Source: Mesorhizobium loti
GTDB lineage: Bacteria; Pseudomonadota; Alphaproteobacteria; Rhizobiales; Rhizobiaceae
DNA: 64,000 nt
Direction of reading: 5' to 3'
NCBI GenBank assembly: GCA_014189435.1
Contig: CP050293.1
Coordinates: 935,001-999,000 of the forward strand
Made by a program: the position numbers and the translations under genes
Shown here: positions 10,101 through 20,418 of the stretch, one piece after another
Layout: every line of letters begins with the position of its first letter
How positions within the stretch are numbered: the first letter of the stretch is position 1
The notes under the pieces: generated by a model
Database searches by the model: none
What the model was told of the DNA's origin: nothing
The model's input: the letters and a program-made list of their open reading frames with translations, nothing else

Positions 10101-13100
10101 TCTTTGCATATACGGACAATCTTGTAGAGGATTGGGCAGCGACGGCATATGGTGTCGAGCAGATCACATTTGCCGGTGGAACCACGCTCAACAGGGAGCA
10201 GATTTTCCAAAAGACAGGCGAGGACTATCTTGGTCGCCATTTCGTAAAGACGTATCATTACGCTGAAAACGGGAGTCTTGATTGGGCTTATTTTACGGAT
10301 GAGTTTGGGAATCAGGGGGCAATGTTTGGGACCCCTGTGGTAGGCCCTCACGACGCCATCACTGGCTTCGATCTCGGCGAAAACTACGACGATGTCATAT
10401 CCATGGACCGGGCATGGTATGCCGGGATTATCGATGGCCACAATTCAGTCAATGGCCTTAGCGGCAGTGACACAATCGTCGGCGGCAGAGGCAATGATTC
10501 GATCTTGGGCGGCGACGGCAATGATCTACTCTTCGGCGATGAGCCGCTTGCTGCCTATGAGAGTGTCTGGGTTACTGCTCTTCCAGGCGCCCACGGCAAC
10601 GATTACCTCAATGGCGGCAATGGCAACGATCTCCTCTATGGCGGCAAAGGAAACGACGTACTGATAGGCGGAGCTGGAACCGATCACCTGATTGGCGGAG
10701 ACGGCTCGGACACGCTGCAGGACTGGGGCACCGAGGATGACATATTCGACGGCGGCAAGGGCGACGATTTCATCCAGGCCGGGATCGTTCGTGGAACGGT
10801 GTTTAACGGCAGCGATACCGGAAACGATACTTTCCTTTACGCCCTGGGGGATGGAAACGATGTTATCTCCGACTCCGCTGCATCGCTCACGGAAATAGAC
10901 CGGCTGGTTTTGTCCGACATCAATCCGGACCAGGTGGAGTTGTCCTTCAACGGCACCAGCCTTGTCATACGGATGCTGGAGACGAACGAAACGATCACCA
11001 GCGAGGATTTTTTCTATGCCGATGGGACGACGGGCTCGGGCATCGATCGAATCGAATTCGCCAACGGCATTAGTTGGAACCGGGCGCAGATGCGGTCGCA
11101 TGCCGAGGCGACCTGGCTGCGCGGCACAAGCTCACGGGATTTTCTCCAAAGCGACGATGTTTGGAACCAGACCTTCGATGGCGGGCAGGGGGATGACGTC
11201 ATTGCTTCCGCCCCTTCGTATTGGCAGATATGGGATCGGGGCCTCAGCAATGGCAGCGATACATTCATTTACCGCCACGGTGACGGAAACGATTTCGTCG
11301 TCGATGGCTCTCACTCGACCACCGAGGTCGACACGCTGCGGTTGATCGACATTGATTCCAACGACGTCGAACTTTCAAGAGCTGGCGACGATCTTCTCAT
11401 CAAAGACCTGGTCACCGGCCAGACCATCACGAACGCACGGTTCTACTGGAATTTTAGCAGTACGAATCACGGCATCGACCGTATCGAATTCGCGGATGGC
11501 GCGGCATGGGACCGTGCAGCGATGCTGGCCAAAGCCTGGTACCGGGGAACCGATACGAACGACACGCTCCAAAGCAGCCAAGATACCATGGACGATACTT
11601 TTGTTGGCGGTATCGGCGACGACATTATCGTTTCCGCTCCTCAAAGTTGGCAAGCCTATAATCCAGGGTACATGAACGGAAGTGATACCTATATTTACGG
11701 CTTGGGCGACGGAAACGATCTGATTGTGGATGGATCGCGTTCGCTCGAGGAAACCGACACGCTGGTATTGAACGGAATCAATCCAGGAGATGTCGCGCTC
11801 TCCACGGACGGATACAATCTTTACATTACGATTGTGCCCACAGGGCAGAGAATAACCGATGAAGGGGCTTTCTGGGGCCGGCCAAATATGGGTCGAGGTC
11901 TTGAGCGCTTCGAGTTTGCCAACGGTACCGTCTGGAACCGTGAAGACATACGCTTCTGGGCTCAGGAAGGCTCCGCCTTCTTTGCAGGGGGTACCGGTGA
12001 CGAAACGATCATCGGTTCATACTTTGATCAGCGGATCGAAGGTGGTCGCGGCAACGATTTCATCGACGGAAAGGGTGGCGCCGACCTGATTTTCGGCGAT
12101 ATCGGCAATGACACGCTCGCCTTGACCATTGCCGATCCCGGCGATGTCGACGCTCTCGACGGTGGAGCAGGTACCGATACGGCGACATTCGCGAATTTTG
12201 GCGCAGCCATCCACGTCGATCTCGTCGAAAACGAGGGCGAGGCGAAGACAAGCGATGGTCCGTCGCTGCAGGTCGGAACCTTGCGGCTTGTGGCCACTTT
12301 GCGAGGGCTCGAAAACATCACCGGAACGGCGTTCAACGACGAGATCCATGGCGATGGCGCTGACAACCAGCTCGTTGGCGGCGCGGGTGACGATGTTCTC
12401 GACGGGCGATCGGGCAATGATGCATTGTCGGGAGGATTGGGTAACGACACGCTCGACGGCTATTTGGGCAATGATCTGTACGACTATACGCGCGGCGACG
12501 GCAATGATGCCATCTTCGAGACATCAGTCGAAACGGGCTCGAACGATCGGATCCGCTTGCACAATGTCGATCCGGCGAAAATCAGCTTCTCACGCCTGAA
12601 CGGCAGTCTTGTGCTTCAGATAGCCGAAAGCGCTCCCGGTGCCGGCGACGCGAGCAGCCTCACTGTTACGGGTTCTCAAAATGGCGTCTTCCACTACGAC
12701 CAGTATGGCATTGAAACCATCGAGTTCGACAATGGCGTCACCTGGAATGCCGACATTCTCCGGCAAATGTCGGTGTCCGATTCCGCGACGGATGGCGATG
12801 ACGTTCTGGTCGGCACGATCGCTTCCGGAATAATGCACGGAGGGAAAGGCAACGACGTCATCAACGGGGCGGGCGGCGACGACACCTACTTGTACGCCCG
12901 TGGCGATGGCAACGACACCATCACCGAGGATGCCTGGAACGGCTCGAACGACAAGCTGGTGTTCGGTGACATCAATCCGGCTGCCGTCTCATTGGTGCGC
13001 AATGGCAACGACGTCACTCTGGTGATCGCCGAGAGTGCCACCGGTGCGGGTGATGCCGGCTCGGTGGTGTTGAAGAACAGCCTCGACGACGCCTCCTATC

Positions 13101-15622
13101 AGGGTGTGGAGACCATCGTCTTCGCCAATGGCACCACCTGGACCCGGGCCGATATCCGGGTCGCGCTGCTCGATCAGGCCGGCACGACCGGCAATGACAA
13201 CTTCGCCGGCTTCAACACTGCCGACACGATCGAGGGCGAGGCTGGCAATGACGTGCTGAACGGGGCCGGCGGTGATGACGCTTATGTCTACACCCGTGGC
13301 GACGGCAACGACATCATCACCGAGAATGCGTGGAACGGCAGCAACGACCGGCTGGTGTTCACCGACATCAATCCGGTTGCCGTCTCATTGATGCGCAACG
13401 GCAACGACGTGACGGTGGTGATTGCCGAGAGTGCCCCCGGTGCCGGTGACGGCGGCTCGGTGCTGCTGAAGGACAGCCTCGAGGACGCCTCCTATCAGGG
13501 TGTGGAGACCATCGTCTTCGCCAACGGCACCACCTGGGCTCGTGCCCAGTGGCGCGACATGCTGCTGACCAGCACAACAGCCGACGACGTCCTGGTGGGA
13601 TTTGCGGGCAACGATACATTCCGCTACGCCCGCGGCGGCGGCAACGACACCATCACCGAGTACACCTGGAACGGCGCCAACGACCAACTGGTGTTCAGCG
13701 ACATCAATGCGGCTGCTGTCTCATTGGTACGCAACGGCAACGACGTGACGGTGGTGATCGCCGAGAGTGCCCCGGGTGCCGGTGACGGCGGCTCGGTGCT
13801 GCTGAAGAACAGCCTTGAGGACGCTTCCTACCAGGGTGTGGAAAGGATCGTCTTCGCCGATGGCACGATCTGGACCAGGGCGGATATGAATGCCCATATC
13901 GACCATGTCGGTGGCGGGGCAGGCAATGAGACGATCACCGGAACTGCCGGCAACGACGACGTTCGGGCCGGTCTTGGCGATGACGTGCTGGTCGGCCAGA
14001 CAGGCAACGACAGCTACACCTACACACTGGGTGACGGTAACGATGTGATCAACGAGGTTGCCACCGGCACCGATGTCGACACACTCATTCTGGACGGCAT
14101 CAACCAGACGGATGTCCGCTTCGAACGGCCGTATAACGATCTGTCCGATGTTGTCCTGCGCGTTCTGGCTACCGGTCAAACAATCACGCTGGACAATCAA
14201 CTCGATCAGGAAGGCGGCGTCGAAAAGATCGTCTTTGACGACGGCTCTGTCCTGGGTGGCAATGACTGGAGTCTGGACGGTATCCTTACAGGTCTCGCGT
14301 CGATCCATGGCACGGTCAATGCCGAAACGATTTCCGGCACTTCCGGCAATGATCGGTTGGTAGGCAAAGCAGGCAACGACACGCTCAGCGGCGCTGGCGG
14401 TGACGACACCTATGTCTACGCCCGTGGCGATGGCAAGGATACCATCACCGAGGGAACCAACGGCGGCTCTAACGACCAATTGGTATTCAGCGACATCAAT
14501 CCTTCGGCCGTGAGCCTGGTTCGCAACGGCAATGACGTGACAGTGGTGATTGCCGAAAGCGCGCCGGGTGCCGGTGATGGCGGTTCGGTCCTGCTCAAAG
14601 ACAGCCTCAATGATTACTATGGCCAAGGTGTAGACAAGGTCGTCTTCGCCGATGGGACGATCTGGACGAGAGCGGATTTGCTTGAACAGGTTAGTACGAC
14701 TGTCAGCTATTCCTCCAATTCGGGTTCGGTATCCGTCGATCTGGCACTTCAAACCGCAGTCGTGAACAATCCTGCCATGGTTGGCCAATACGTTCGCCTC
14801 TACCAGACCAATGGCAACTATCTCTCTCTGGCCGAGGTACAACTGTTCGAAAACGGGCAAAATGTCGCCCTGACCGGTACGGCCAGCCAGAAGACCACCG
14901 GCTGGGGAGGCGATGCCAGCCGTGCTAACGATGGCAACACGGATGGAAATTTCAACCACAATTCCGTGACCCACACCGGAACGGCCAACGTCGGCGAATG
15001 GTGGCAGGTCGATCTTGGTCGAATGGCCACGATTGAAGAAATCGTCATTTTCAACAGGGCGGATTATTCGAACCGCCTCGGCGATTTCGACGTGGTCGTC
15101 ACCAGCCAGGTACTGTCGTCGACCGCGACACTGCAAGATGCGATCGCCCAGCCTGGCGCCCAGGTGGTGCACTATTCCGGCACCTTCCCTTTGAGCGATA
15201 CCGTGTTCGCTCTGACCGAAACGCAGACGCTGACGAACATCAGATACGTCACAGGTACTGCATCCGATGATATCCTTCTCGGAAATGCGTCCGCCAACAG
15301 CCTGTTCGGCGGTCAGGGCAACGATATCATCGAGGGGCGGGGCGGACAGGATCTGCTCTCGGGTGGATCGGGCAACGACACGTTTGTCTTCCGCGCGGAT
15401 TTTGGGGTGGATACCATCACGGACTTTACCGCCGGAGCCGCTTCTCCAGATATCATCCAGTTCGCCGACACCGTCTTCGACGACTTCGCCTCGGTCCTCG
15501 CCGCGGCCGCGCAGGTCGGCGCCGACACGGTGATCACGCATGACGCAAGCAATGTCCTGACCTTGAAGAATGTCGCGTTGGCGAACCTTCACCAGGACGA
15601 CTTCCAGTTCATCGCCGCCTGA
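7148..15622 (+). CDS. Giant RTX-family calcium-binding protein with discoidin-like domain, type I secreted
   Basis: About 2,824 residues. GTG 7148 is preferred because AGGGG lies 8 nt upstream; ATG 7118 would add ten residues. Order: an AT-rich N-terminal region with a hydrophobic stretch (about 110-190); a [14 protein letters not shown] domain with EF-hand-like loops [12 protein letters not shown] and DLDQDGVSD (about 202-310); a helical region; then from about residue 640 twelve GDGxDxI modules (haemolysin-type calcium-binding related), interspersed with GGxGxDxL nonapeptides. An F5/8 type C (discoidin)-like segment lies at about 2545-2650 ([17 protein letters not shown]), followed by terminal RTX repeats and a DTITDFT...DDFQFIAA tail like type I secretion signals. 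There is no N-terminal signal peptide. Secretor genes follow 13 bp later. Likely a surface or released adhesin or effector; activity unknown. Confidence 0.88.
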   Translation: MPEINTASFTGWQQDYINDNFPDGNVPVDVINFFTLTADVVDILATAADHIVDFVASPTAAQRAVVSTALGRLSLVSGSLGLAGSVAVDIIKINNAIDAGDIDGSLALVHRMGWGMVATAIGAAALVVFFPSWPIIASLPLFYTAGEILYDHWDGITDFFGYSLGFFDDLFDQFADFPVFSGSLFYSFFDLFGSPLLNIFHDPLILDLNGDGIHLSPLDGSTVHFDYDGDGFAERTGWVSADDGILVVDANGNGAVDGVSELFGSSTQDGFAVLETFDTNGDGKIDASDAVFSTLRVWQDLDQDGVSDAGEMMTLAEAGIVSIALTRTDVVGTNSGHDVGYEALFTRANGTTGTAQTIYFQTDRQDTRADNTPNFTPAEGVDKLPQLPGSGQINSIAWMATQDAAFKADWTALTDAAATLSPEQLRSAFEDLLLRWASVNGIAEGARGQYVDAQHLAFVEKFFGVGYKELYIGQQLSTSPTTQQFGANIEASFDQIVDVMLTAFLAQTAGSTIARGGDLLGALESPYFFYALLDFRHEWPTGTEPPETPGNVGMVLDLIKGMMPEATGAAASYLVKTIAGLEGVVSAAFEGDRAAYLTTANTVLSTIADHDLRLIATEIADGTAALGTDSADGMVRTDGDNVFVGGKGDDLLVSGAGSDLFVYTRGDGTDYIRDSSTSLVEKDTLLLTNLAATDLTFERIGNDLILKISGSTEKIVSEDFFANWGTKNLGIDQIRFADGSLMDREAIRSHTTTVGDGRDNLVQDSALNDVLQGGKGDDEIRIGAGNDTILYAAGDGFDVINDTSGVKTEIDRLVLANMMPSDVELSRVGNALTIKILATGEVITDKMFFYQSGAPGQLNDWSDHGWGIDRIQFASGAVWDRQTIVKEAWIRGDGKANGLSGSALNDTFTSGHGDDAMDGGAGADTYVWKKGDGSDYIADNVNNPSDVDKLILSDVYVSDVEFSYNGDSLQITVGSSGEVISVGNFFAYTDNLVEDWAATAYGVEQITFAGGTTLNREQIFQKTGEDYLGRHFVKTYHYAENGSLDWAYFTDEFGNQGAMFGTPVVGPHDAITGFDLGENYDDVISMDRAWYAGIIDGHNSVNGLSGSDTIVGGRGNDSILGGDGNDLLFGDEPLAAYESVWVTALPGAHGNDYLNGGNGNDLLYGGKGNDVLIGGAGTDHLIGGDGSDTLQDWGTEDDIFDGGKGDDFIQAGIVRGTVFNGSDTGNDTFLYALGDGNDVISDSAASLTEIDRLVLSDINPDQVELSFNGTSLVIRMLETNETITSEDFFYADGTTGSGIDRIEFANGISWNRAQMRSHAEATWLRGTSSRDFLQSDDVWNQTFDGGQGDDVIASAPSYWQIWDRGLSNGSDTFIYRHGDGNDFVVDGSHSTTEVDTLRLIDIDSNDVELSRAGDDLLIKDLVTGQTITNARFYWNFSSTNHGIDRIEFADGAAWDRAAMLAKAWYRGTDTNDTLQSSQDTMDDTFVGGIGDDIIVSAPQSWQAYNPGYMNGSDTYIYGLGDGNDLIVDGSRSLEETDTLVLNGINPGDVALSTDGYNLYITIVPTGQRITDEGAFWGRPNMGRGLERFEFANGTVWNREDIRFWAQEGSAFFAGGTGDETIIGSYFDQRIEGGRGNDFIDGKGGADLIFGDIGNDTLALTIADPGDVDALDGGAGTDTATFANFGAAIHVDLVENEGEAKTSDGPSLQVGTLRLVATLRGLENITGTAFNDEIHGDGADNQLVGGAGDDVLDGRSGNDALSGGLGNDTLDGYLGNDLYDYTRGDGNDAIFETSVETGSNDRIRLHNVDPAKISFSRLNGSLVLQIAESAPGAGDASSLTVTGSQNGVFHYDQYGIETIEFDNGVTWNADILRQMSVSDSATDGDDVLVGTIASGIMHGGKGNDVINGAGGDDTYLYARGDGNDTITEDAWNGSNDKLVFGDINPAAVSLVRNGNDVTLVIAESATGAGDAGSVVLKNSLDDASYQGVETIVFANGTTWTRADIRVALLDQAGTTGNDNFAGFNTADTIEGEAGNDVLNGAGGDDAYVYTRGDGNDIITENAWNGSNDRLVFTDINPVAVSLMRNGNDVTVVIAESAPGAGDGGSVLLKDSLEDASYQGVETIVFANGTTWARAQWRDMLLTSTTADDVLVGFAGNDTFRYARGGGNDTITEYTWNGANDQLVFSDINAAAVSLVRNGNDVTVVIAESAPGAGDGGSVLLKNSLEDASYQGVERIVFADGTIWTRADMNAHIDHVGGGAGNETITGTAGNDDVRAGLGDDVLVGQTGNDSYTYTLGDGNDVINEVATGTDVDTLILDGINQTDVRFERPYNDLSDVVLRVLATGQTITLDNQLDQEGGVEKIVFDDGSVLGGNDWSLDGILTGLASIHGTVNAETISGTSGNDRLVGKAGNDTLSGAGGDDTYVYARGDGKDTITEGTNGGSNDQLVFSDINPSAVSLVRNGNDVTVVIAESAPGAGDGGSVLLKDSLNDYYGQGVDKVVFADGTIWTRADLLEQVSTTVSYSSNSGSVSVDLALQTAVVNNPAMVGQYVRLYQTNGNYLSLAEVQLFENGQNVALTGTASQKTTGWGGDASRANDGNTDGNFNHNSVTHTGTANVGEWWQVDLGRMATIEEIVIFNRADYSNRLGDFDVVVTSQVLSSTATLQDAIAQPGAQVVHYSGTFPLSDTVFALTETQTLTNIRYVTGTASDDILLGNASANSLFGGQGNDIIEGRGGQDLLSGGSGNDTFVFRADFGVDTITDFTAGAASPDIIQFADTVFDDFASVLAAAAQVGADTVITHDASNVLTLKNVALANLHQDDFQFIAA
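12886..13895 (+). repeat. Three near-identical tandem RTX modules at DNA level
   Basis: Copies at about 12886-13160, 13274-13550 and 13613-13895 encode almost the same module of about 90 residues (GDGND, then [10 protein letters not shown], then IAESAPGAG, then VFANGTTW). Long stretches of DNA are also conserved, for example TGGTGATCGCCGAGAGTGCC. A fourth, more diverged copy lies at about 14404-14680. This points to recent internal duplication or gene conversion. Confidence 0.85.
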
Positions 15623-15635
15623 TGCCTGAACTGGA

Positions 15636-17396
15636 ATGCAATTGAACGCGATGCCGCAGTCCCGCCCTTCAGAACCGCCGCGAACAACCCTGGCGGCGGT
15701 TCTGGCTTCGTTTCGCCGTGCCTTTTCCGGCATCGCGCTGATGAGCGGCGTGGTCAACATCCTGGCGCTGACCGGCTCGTTCTTCATGCTGCAGGTCTAT
15801 GATCGCGTCATTCCCGGCCGCAGCGTGCCGACGCTGGTCGGGCTGGCGGTGTTTGCCGGCACGCTGTTCGTCTTCCAGGGTGTGCTCGAGCTCATCCGGT
15901 CGCGTTTGCTTGTGCGCATCGGCATGGCGCTGGACGCGCGCATGAGCGGCCAGGTCTATGCCGCCCTTATGCGCCTGCCTTTGCGTACCAAGCTCGCGGG
16001 CGATGGCTTGCAGTCGCTGCGCGATCTCGATCAGGTCCGGTCATTTCTGTCGAGCGTCGGCCCAACAGCGCTTTTCGACCTGCCGTGGATGCCGCTCTAC
16101 CTCGGCATATGTTTCCTCTTCCATTTCTGGATCGGCATGACGGCACTGGCCGGCGCCGTCATTCTGTTCGGCCTGACCTTGTTTGCCGAGGCCCGCACAC
16201 GCGAGCCCGCCAAAAGAGCCAACAGCCAGGCCGCTGCCCGCAACACGCTTGCGGAGGCCACGCGCCGCAATGTCGAGGTTCTGCAGGCGATGGGCTTTGG
16301 TTCGCGTATCGCCGAGCGTTGGTCCGGCATCAACGCCGACTATCTCGACACCAACGCGAAAGCCAGCGATCTGGCCGGCACGCTGGGAACGGTCTCGAAG
16401 ATCCTGCGCATGATGCTGCAGTCCGGCATATTGGCGATCGGCGCCTGGCTCGTCATCCATCAAGAGGCGACAGGCGGCATCATGATCGCCAGCTCGATCA
16501 TGATGGGCCGGGCGTTGGCGCCGATCGAACTGGCGATCGCGCACTGGAAAGGCTTCGTCAATGCCCGCCAGGCCTGGGCCCGGCTGACCCAGTTGTTGGC
16601 CCTGCTCCCCGAAACCGCAACCAGTGTCGACCTGCCGGCGCCGACATCCACCCTTAAGGTCGAAGCCATCAGCGTCACGCCGCCGGGCGAGCGCCGCGTT
16701 GTCGTCCAGGATGCCAGCTTTGCGCTGGAGAAGGGCGCCGGGCTCGGCATCGTCGGTCCGAGTGCCTCGGGCAAGTCGTCACTGGTCCGCGCGATTGCCG
16801 GGATATGGCTCCCCATGCGTGGAACCGTGAGGCTGGACGGAGCAACGCTCGACCAGTGGTCGCCGGAAGAGCTCGGCAGTCATATCGGTTATCTGCCTCA
16901 GGATGTGCAGTTGTTCGACGGCACCATCGCCGAAAACATCGCGCGTTTCGAACCTCAGGCCGCTTCGGACAAGATCTTGTCGGCCGCCCGGGCAGCCGGC
17001 GTTCACGATCTCGTCGTGCATTTGCCGGAGGGCTACGAGACGCGCATCGGTGAAGCCGGTTCGGCGCTTTCGGCTGGCCAGCGGCAAAGGGTGGCGCTGG
17101 CACGGGCGCTCTATGGCGACCCCTTCCTCGTCATCCTCGACGAGCCGAATTCCAATCTCGATGCCGAAGGCGAGGCCGCCTTGACGGAAGCCATCCAGGG
17201 GGTTCGCGCGCGCGGCGGCATCGCCGTCGTGGTCGCGCATCGGCCGAGCGCGCTGGCAAGCCTCGATCAGGTTCTGGTGATGGCGAATGGCCGCGTCCAG
17301 GCCTTTGGGCCGAAGAACGAAGTCTTGAACAAGGTCACCCGGCCGGGTGGCGTACCGTTGAAAGTCGTGTCCGCACCCGAGGAGAGCGCATCCTGA
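15636..17396 (+). CDS. Type I secretion ABC transporter (permease-ATPase fusion, PrtD/HasD type)
   Basis: A 586-residue half-transporter with an ABC type 1 membrane domain (about 20-310) and an ATPase domain with Walker A GPSASGKSS near residue 375, signature LSAGQRQRVALARAL and Walker B LVILDEP. It lacks an N-terminal C39 peptidase domain, as in PrtD/HasD exporters of RTX proteins. It begins 13 bp after the RTX gene and its stop overlaps the adaptor start, so it most likely exports that protein. The Glu after Walker B is kept, but the D-loop reads NSNLD. MQLNAM offers two close starts; I used the first. No TolC-type outer-membrane gene is in the window. Confidence 0.9.
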   Translation: MQLNAMPQSRPSEPPRTTLAAVLASFRRAFSGIALMSGVVNILALTGSFFMLQVYDRVIPGRSVPTLVGLAVFAGTLFVFQGVLELIRSRLLVRIGMALDARMSGQVYAALMRLPLRTKLAGDGLQSLRDLDQVRSFLSSVGPTALFDLPWMPLYLGICFLFHFWIGMTALAGAVILFGLTLFAEARTREPAKRANSQAAARNTLAEATRRNVEVLQAMGFGSRIAERWSGINADYLDTNAKASDLAGTLGTVSKILRMMLQSGILAIGAWLVIHQEATGGIMIASSIMMGRALAPIELAIAHWKGFVNARQAWARLTQLLALLPETATSVDLPAPTSTLKVEAISVTPPGERRVVVQDASFALEKGAGLGIVGPSASGKSSLVRAIAGIWLPMRGTVRLDGATLDQWSPEELGSHIGYLPQDVQLFDGTIAENIARFEPQAASDKILSAARAAGVHDLVVHLPEGYETRIGEAGSALSAGQRQRVALARALYGDPFLVILDEPNSNLDAEGEAALTEAIQGVRARGGIAVVVAHRPSALASLDQVLVMANGRVQAFGPKNEVLNKVTRPGGVPLKVVSAPEESAS

Positions 17397-18700
17397 TGGC
17401 TGTGGTCCCAACCATCGACCGGACCATCCGGCGCTATTTGCTTGGCGGCGTGGCGGCCTGCGTCCTTCTCGTCGGAGGCGCGGGCAGCCTGGCGGCGGTC
17501 ACCGAGCTTTCAGGCGCCGTGATCGCACCGGGAAAGCTGGTCGTCGATTCCGCCGTCAAGAAGGTGCAGCATCCCACCGGTGGCGTCGTCGGCGCCATTC
17601 TGGCGCGCGAAGGCGATGCCGTGAAATCCGGCCAGGTGCTGATCCGTCTCGACGAGACCGTCACCCGCGCCAATCTGGCGATCGTCACCAAGGGCCTCGA
17701 TGAATTCGAGGCTCGGCTGGCCCGTCTCGAAGCCGAGCGTGACGACCATGCCGACATCGCCTTCCCAACCTCGCTGATCTCGCGGCGGGATGACACCGCC
17801 GTTGCGCGCGCCATGGCCGGCGAACAGTCGCTGTTCGAGTTTCGCCGGCAGGCTCGCGCCGGGCAGAAGGCTCAGTTGGAGGAACGCATCGCGCAGCTTG
17901 CCGAGGAGGCCTCGGGGCTCACCGAACAACGGGAGGCCAAGAGCCAGGAAATAAAACTGATCGGCACTGAACTGGACAGCATCCGCACGCTCTGGCTCAA
18001 GAAGCTCGTCTCGATCGACCGCATGACGGCGCTGGAGCGTGACGCGGTTCGGCTCGATGGCGAACACGGGCAACTGACCGCATCGATTGCACAAGCGAGA
18101 GGCCGGATCGCCGAGACCCGGTTGCAGATCATCCAGGTCGACCAGGATCTGCGCAGCGAGGTTGCAACCGAGCTTCGCGATGTCCAGGGGAAAATATCCG
18201 AATTCGTCGAACGCAAGGTGTCAGCCGAAGACCAGCTCAAACGCATCGATATCCGCAGTCCGCAGGATGGCGTGGTTCACCAGCTTGCTGTCCATACGGT
18301 CGGCGGCGTCATTTCGCCGGGTGAGGTGATCATGCTCGTGGTGCCGGTGGCCGACGATCTGACGGTCGAGGCCCGCATCGCGCCGCAGGACATCGATCAG
18401 CTCTCGCTCGGTCAGGACGTGGCGCTGAAGCTCTCGGCGTTCAATCAGCGCGTGACACCGGAACTGAATGGCAGCGTCAGCGAAATCTCCGCCGATCTCA
18501 GCGTCGACGAGCGAAGCGGCGCGGCTTTCTACACGGTTCGCGTCAGCCTGCCGCGCACGGAGCTGAAAAAACTGAAAGGCCTGACCCTGGCGCCGGGCAT
18601 GCCCGTCGAAGCGTTCTTCTCGACCGGCAGCCGCACCATGCTGTCCTATCTCGTAAAGCCGCTGGCCGATCAGATACAGCGTGCTTTCAGGGAAGAGTGA
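17396..18700 (+). CDS. Type I secretion membrane-fusion (HlyD-family) adaptor
   Basis: A 434-residue periplasmic adaptor. It has an N-terminal membrane anchor (about 14-36), a lipoyl-like half (GGVVGAILAREGDAVKSGQVLIRLD), a long coiled-coil hairpin (about 95-265), the second lipoyl half (IRSPQDGVVHQLAVHTVGGVI) and a C-terminal beta-barrel. It bridges the inner-membrane ATPase to a TolC-like channel. The ATG shares its A with the upstream stop. Length and order match PrtE/HlyD partners of RTX exporters. Confidence 0.9.
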   Translation: MAVVPTIDRTIRRYLLGGVAACVLLVGGAGSLAAVTELSGAVIAPGKLVVDSAVKKVQHPTGGVVGAILAREGDAVKSGQVLIRLDETVTRANLAIVTKGLDEFEARLARLEAERDDHADIAFPTSLISRRDDTAVARAMAGEQSLFEFRRQARAGQKAQLEERIAQLAEEASGLTEQREAKSQEIKLIGTELDSIRTLWLKKLVSIDRMTALERDAVRLDGEHGQLTASIAQARGRIAETRLQIIQVDQDLRSEVATELRDVQGKISEFVERKVSAEDQLKRIDIRSPQDGVVHQLAVHTVGGVISPGEVIMLVVPVADDLTVEARIAPQDIDQLSLGQDVALKLSAFNQRVTPELNGSVSEISADLSVDERSGAAFYTVRVSLPRTELKKLKGLTLAPGMPVEAFFSTGSRTMLSYLVKPLADQIQRAFREE

Positions 18701-18744
18701 GCCCAGCGACTGAAAGGCCCCTGCGCGCTTTTCCTGGAATTCCG

Positions 18745-20364
18745 CTACCGCGACGATCCCTGGCTCAGGATCATGTCCGCGGCCCGCTGTCCGATCATCA
18801 TGCTCGGCGCATTGGTGTTGCCGCCGATCAGCTTCGGCATCACGGACGCATCCGCGACCCGCAAGCCACTGATGCCGCGCACCTTCAGCGTTGCCGGATC
18901 GACGACGGCCATCGCGTCCGTCCCCATCTTGCAGGTCCCCACGGGGTGATAGACGGTCAACGCTTCGGCGCGCAGATAGGCGAGGATCTCGTCATCGCTG
19001 CGGACATCCTTGCCCGGCAGCATCTCGGTGCCCCTGATCGCGTCGAACTCGGATGCGGCAAAGATCTGGCGCGCGATCTTGATGCCTTCGACCAGCACCC
19101 TGGCGTCCTCCTCGTTTGAGAAGAAGCGATGATCGATCAGCACATCCCGGCCCGATGCCTGGCCTGACAGCTTGAGTTCGCCGCCGCTTTTGGGCCTGAG
19201 CACGCAGGTGTGGATGGCATAGCCATGGCCGTATTCCACCAGCCTGCCGCGATGGCTGCGATAGCCGGGCACGAAATGGAACTGGACGTCGGCGATGCCG
19301 TCCGCGTATTTCGTCTTCGCGAAGCCGCCGGCCTCGACATAGTTGGTGGTGAGCATGCCCTTGCGGCCACCAAAATACTGGAAGGGCGCCGCCAGCACGC
19401 GGGGCAGGTTGGGCAGCGACAGGCCGAGCGTCCTGGTGCTTGAGGAGCGAACCGTGATCATGCCGTCGACATGGTCCTGCAGGTTCTTGCCCACGCCCGG
19501 CAGGTCGACAATCGGCTCAATGCCGATCGCCTGCAACTCGGCCGCGGCGCCGATGCCGGACGCCAGCAGGATCTTCGGTGAATTGATCGCGCCGGCCGAA
19601 AGCACGATCTCACGGCGGGCAGACAGCGTCTTGTGTTCGCCCTTGTGCCGCACACGCGCGCCTGTCGCGCGCCCTTCGGCGATCGTGAGGTCGATGACCT
19701 CGCATTCGCTCAAGATCGTGAGATTCTTGCGATCGAGCACGGGGCGCATGAAGGCGGTGAAACTGCTGAAGCGCTGGCCGCGATCCTGCGTGACATTGTA
19801 GATGCCGAGGCCGAACTGGCTTTCGGCATTGAAGTCGGTGTTGGCCGGAAGGCCGGCATTGTTGCCGGCCTTGACGAACATAGACGACAGCACGTTGGGA
19901 TCGCGCGGGTTGTCGACCAGCAACTCCCCGCTGGTGCCGTGGTAGCGCGGATCCTGGCCAAGCAGGTTGCGCTCGAGCTTCTTGAAGACGGGGAGCACGT
20001 CGCTGAACGCCCAGCCTGCGCAGCCGAGCCGCGACCACTCGTCATAGTCCTGCGCGGCGCCCCTGATATAGACCATCGAGTTGATCGAGCTCGAACCGCC
20101 CAGCGCCTTGCCGCGGTTGACCGGAATGCTGCGGCCGTTGAGGTTGGGCTGAGGCACGCCGACATAGCAGTAGTCATAGTTCGGATTGCCGTAGAGCGAG
20201 AGGATGCCGGCAGGCACCTTGACCCGCAGATGATTGTCGCTGCCGCCGGCCTCGATCAGGCACACTTTGCTGGACGGGTTGGCGCTCAGACGATTGGCCA
20301 GGACGCAACCGGCCGAGCCGGCGCCGATGACAATGTAGTCGTACTCAGGATTTTCGGTCTGCAT
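18745..20364 (-). CDS. GMC-family FAD oxidoreductase (choline dehydrogenase-like)
   Basis: A 539-residue flavoenzyme. The N-terminal FAD motif is YIVIGAGSAGCVLANRLS. The GMC signatures are present (GKALGGSSSINSMVYIRG, and SAGAINSPKILLASGIG), and the C-terminus has the catalytic His region YHPVGTCKMG followed by VADASVMP and NTNAPSMMIG. Members oxidise alcohols such as choline to aldehydes. It is the last gene of a minus-strand group behind the polyamine-type transporter, so its substrate may be an amino alcohol imported by that system; that is inference. ATG 20364 is preferred over 20376 because TGAGG lies at good spacing. A hairpin at 20388-20410 separates it from potD. Confidence 0.88.
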   Translation of the reverse strand: MQTENPEYDYIVIGAGSAGCVLANRLSANPSSKVCLIEAGGSDNHLRVKVPAGILSLYGNPNYDYCYVGVPQPNLNGRSIPVNRGKALGGSSSINSMVYIRGAAQDYDEWSRLGCAGWAFSDVLPVFKKLERNLLGQDPRYHGTSGELLVDNPRDPNVLSSMFVKAGNNAGLPANTDFNAESQFGLGIYNVTQDRGQRFSSFTAFMRPVLDRKNLTILSECEVIDLTIAEGRATGARVRHKGEHKTLSARREIVLSAGAINSPKILLASGIGAAAELQAIGIEPIVDLPGVGKNLQDHVDGMITVRSSSTRTLGLSLPNLPRVLAAPFQYFGGRKGMLTTNYVEAGGFAKTKYADGIADVQFHFVPGYRSHRGRLVEYGHGYAIHTCVLRPKSGGELKLSGQASGRDVLIDHRFFSNEEDARVLVEGIKIARQIFAASEFDAIRGTEMLPGKDVRSDDEILAYLRAEALTVYHPVGTCKMGTDAMAVVDPATLKVRGISGLRVADASVMPKLIGGNTNAPSMMIGQRAADMILSQGSSR

Positions 20365-20387
20365 GGCCAGCCTCATTGAAAACAGAT

Positions 20388-20410
20388 GCCGGGGCGGCGC
20401 GCGCCCCGGC
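20388..20410 (-). terminator. Strong hairpin after potD, before the GMC gene
   Basis: A perfect 9-bp stem (GCCGGGGCG / CGCCCCGGC) with a 5-nt loop. On the minus strand it is followed within a few bases by TGTTTTC, a weak T tract. It probably reduces read-through into the GMC gene or protects the potD 3' end, giving more binding protein than enzyme. Confidence 0.55.
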
Positions 20411-20418
20411 TGAGCGGC

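Noticed and set aside
12886..14680. Regular repeats considered as a CRISPR or satellite array
   Set aside because: Period is about 270-330 bp, the repeats are in frame and encode calcium-binding modules.
13721..15787. Long minus-strand open frame (688 codons) opposite the RTX gene
   Set aside because: It mirrors the repeated GDGND codons of the RTX modules, has no recognisable domain or start signal, and runs through the end of the RTX gene into the exporter. It is a composition artefact.
18700..18745. Terminator between the convergent adaptor and GMC genes
   Set aside because: The 44-bp gap shows no stable stem followed by a T run.
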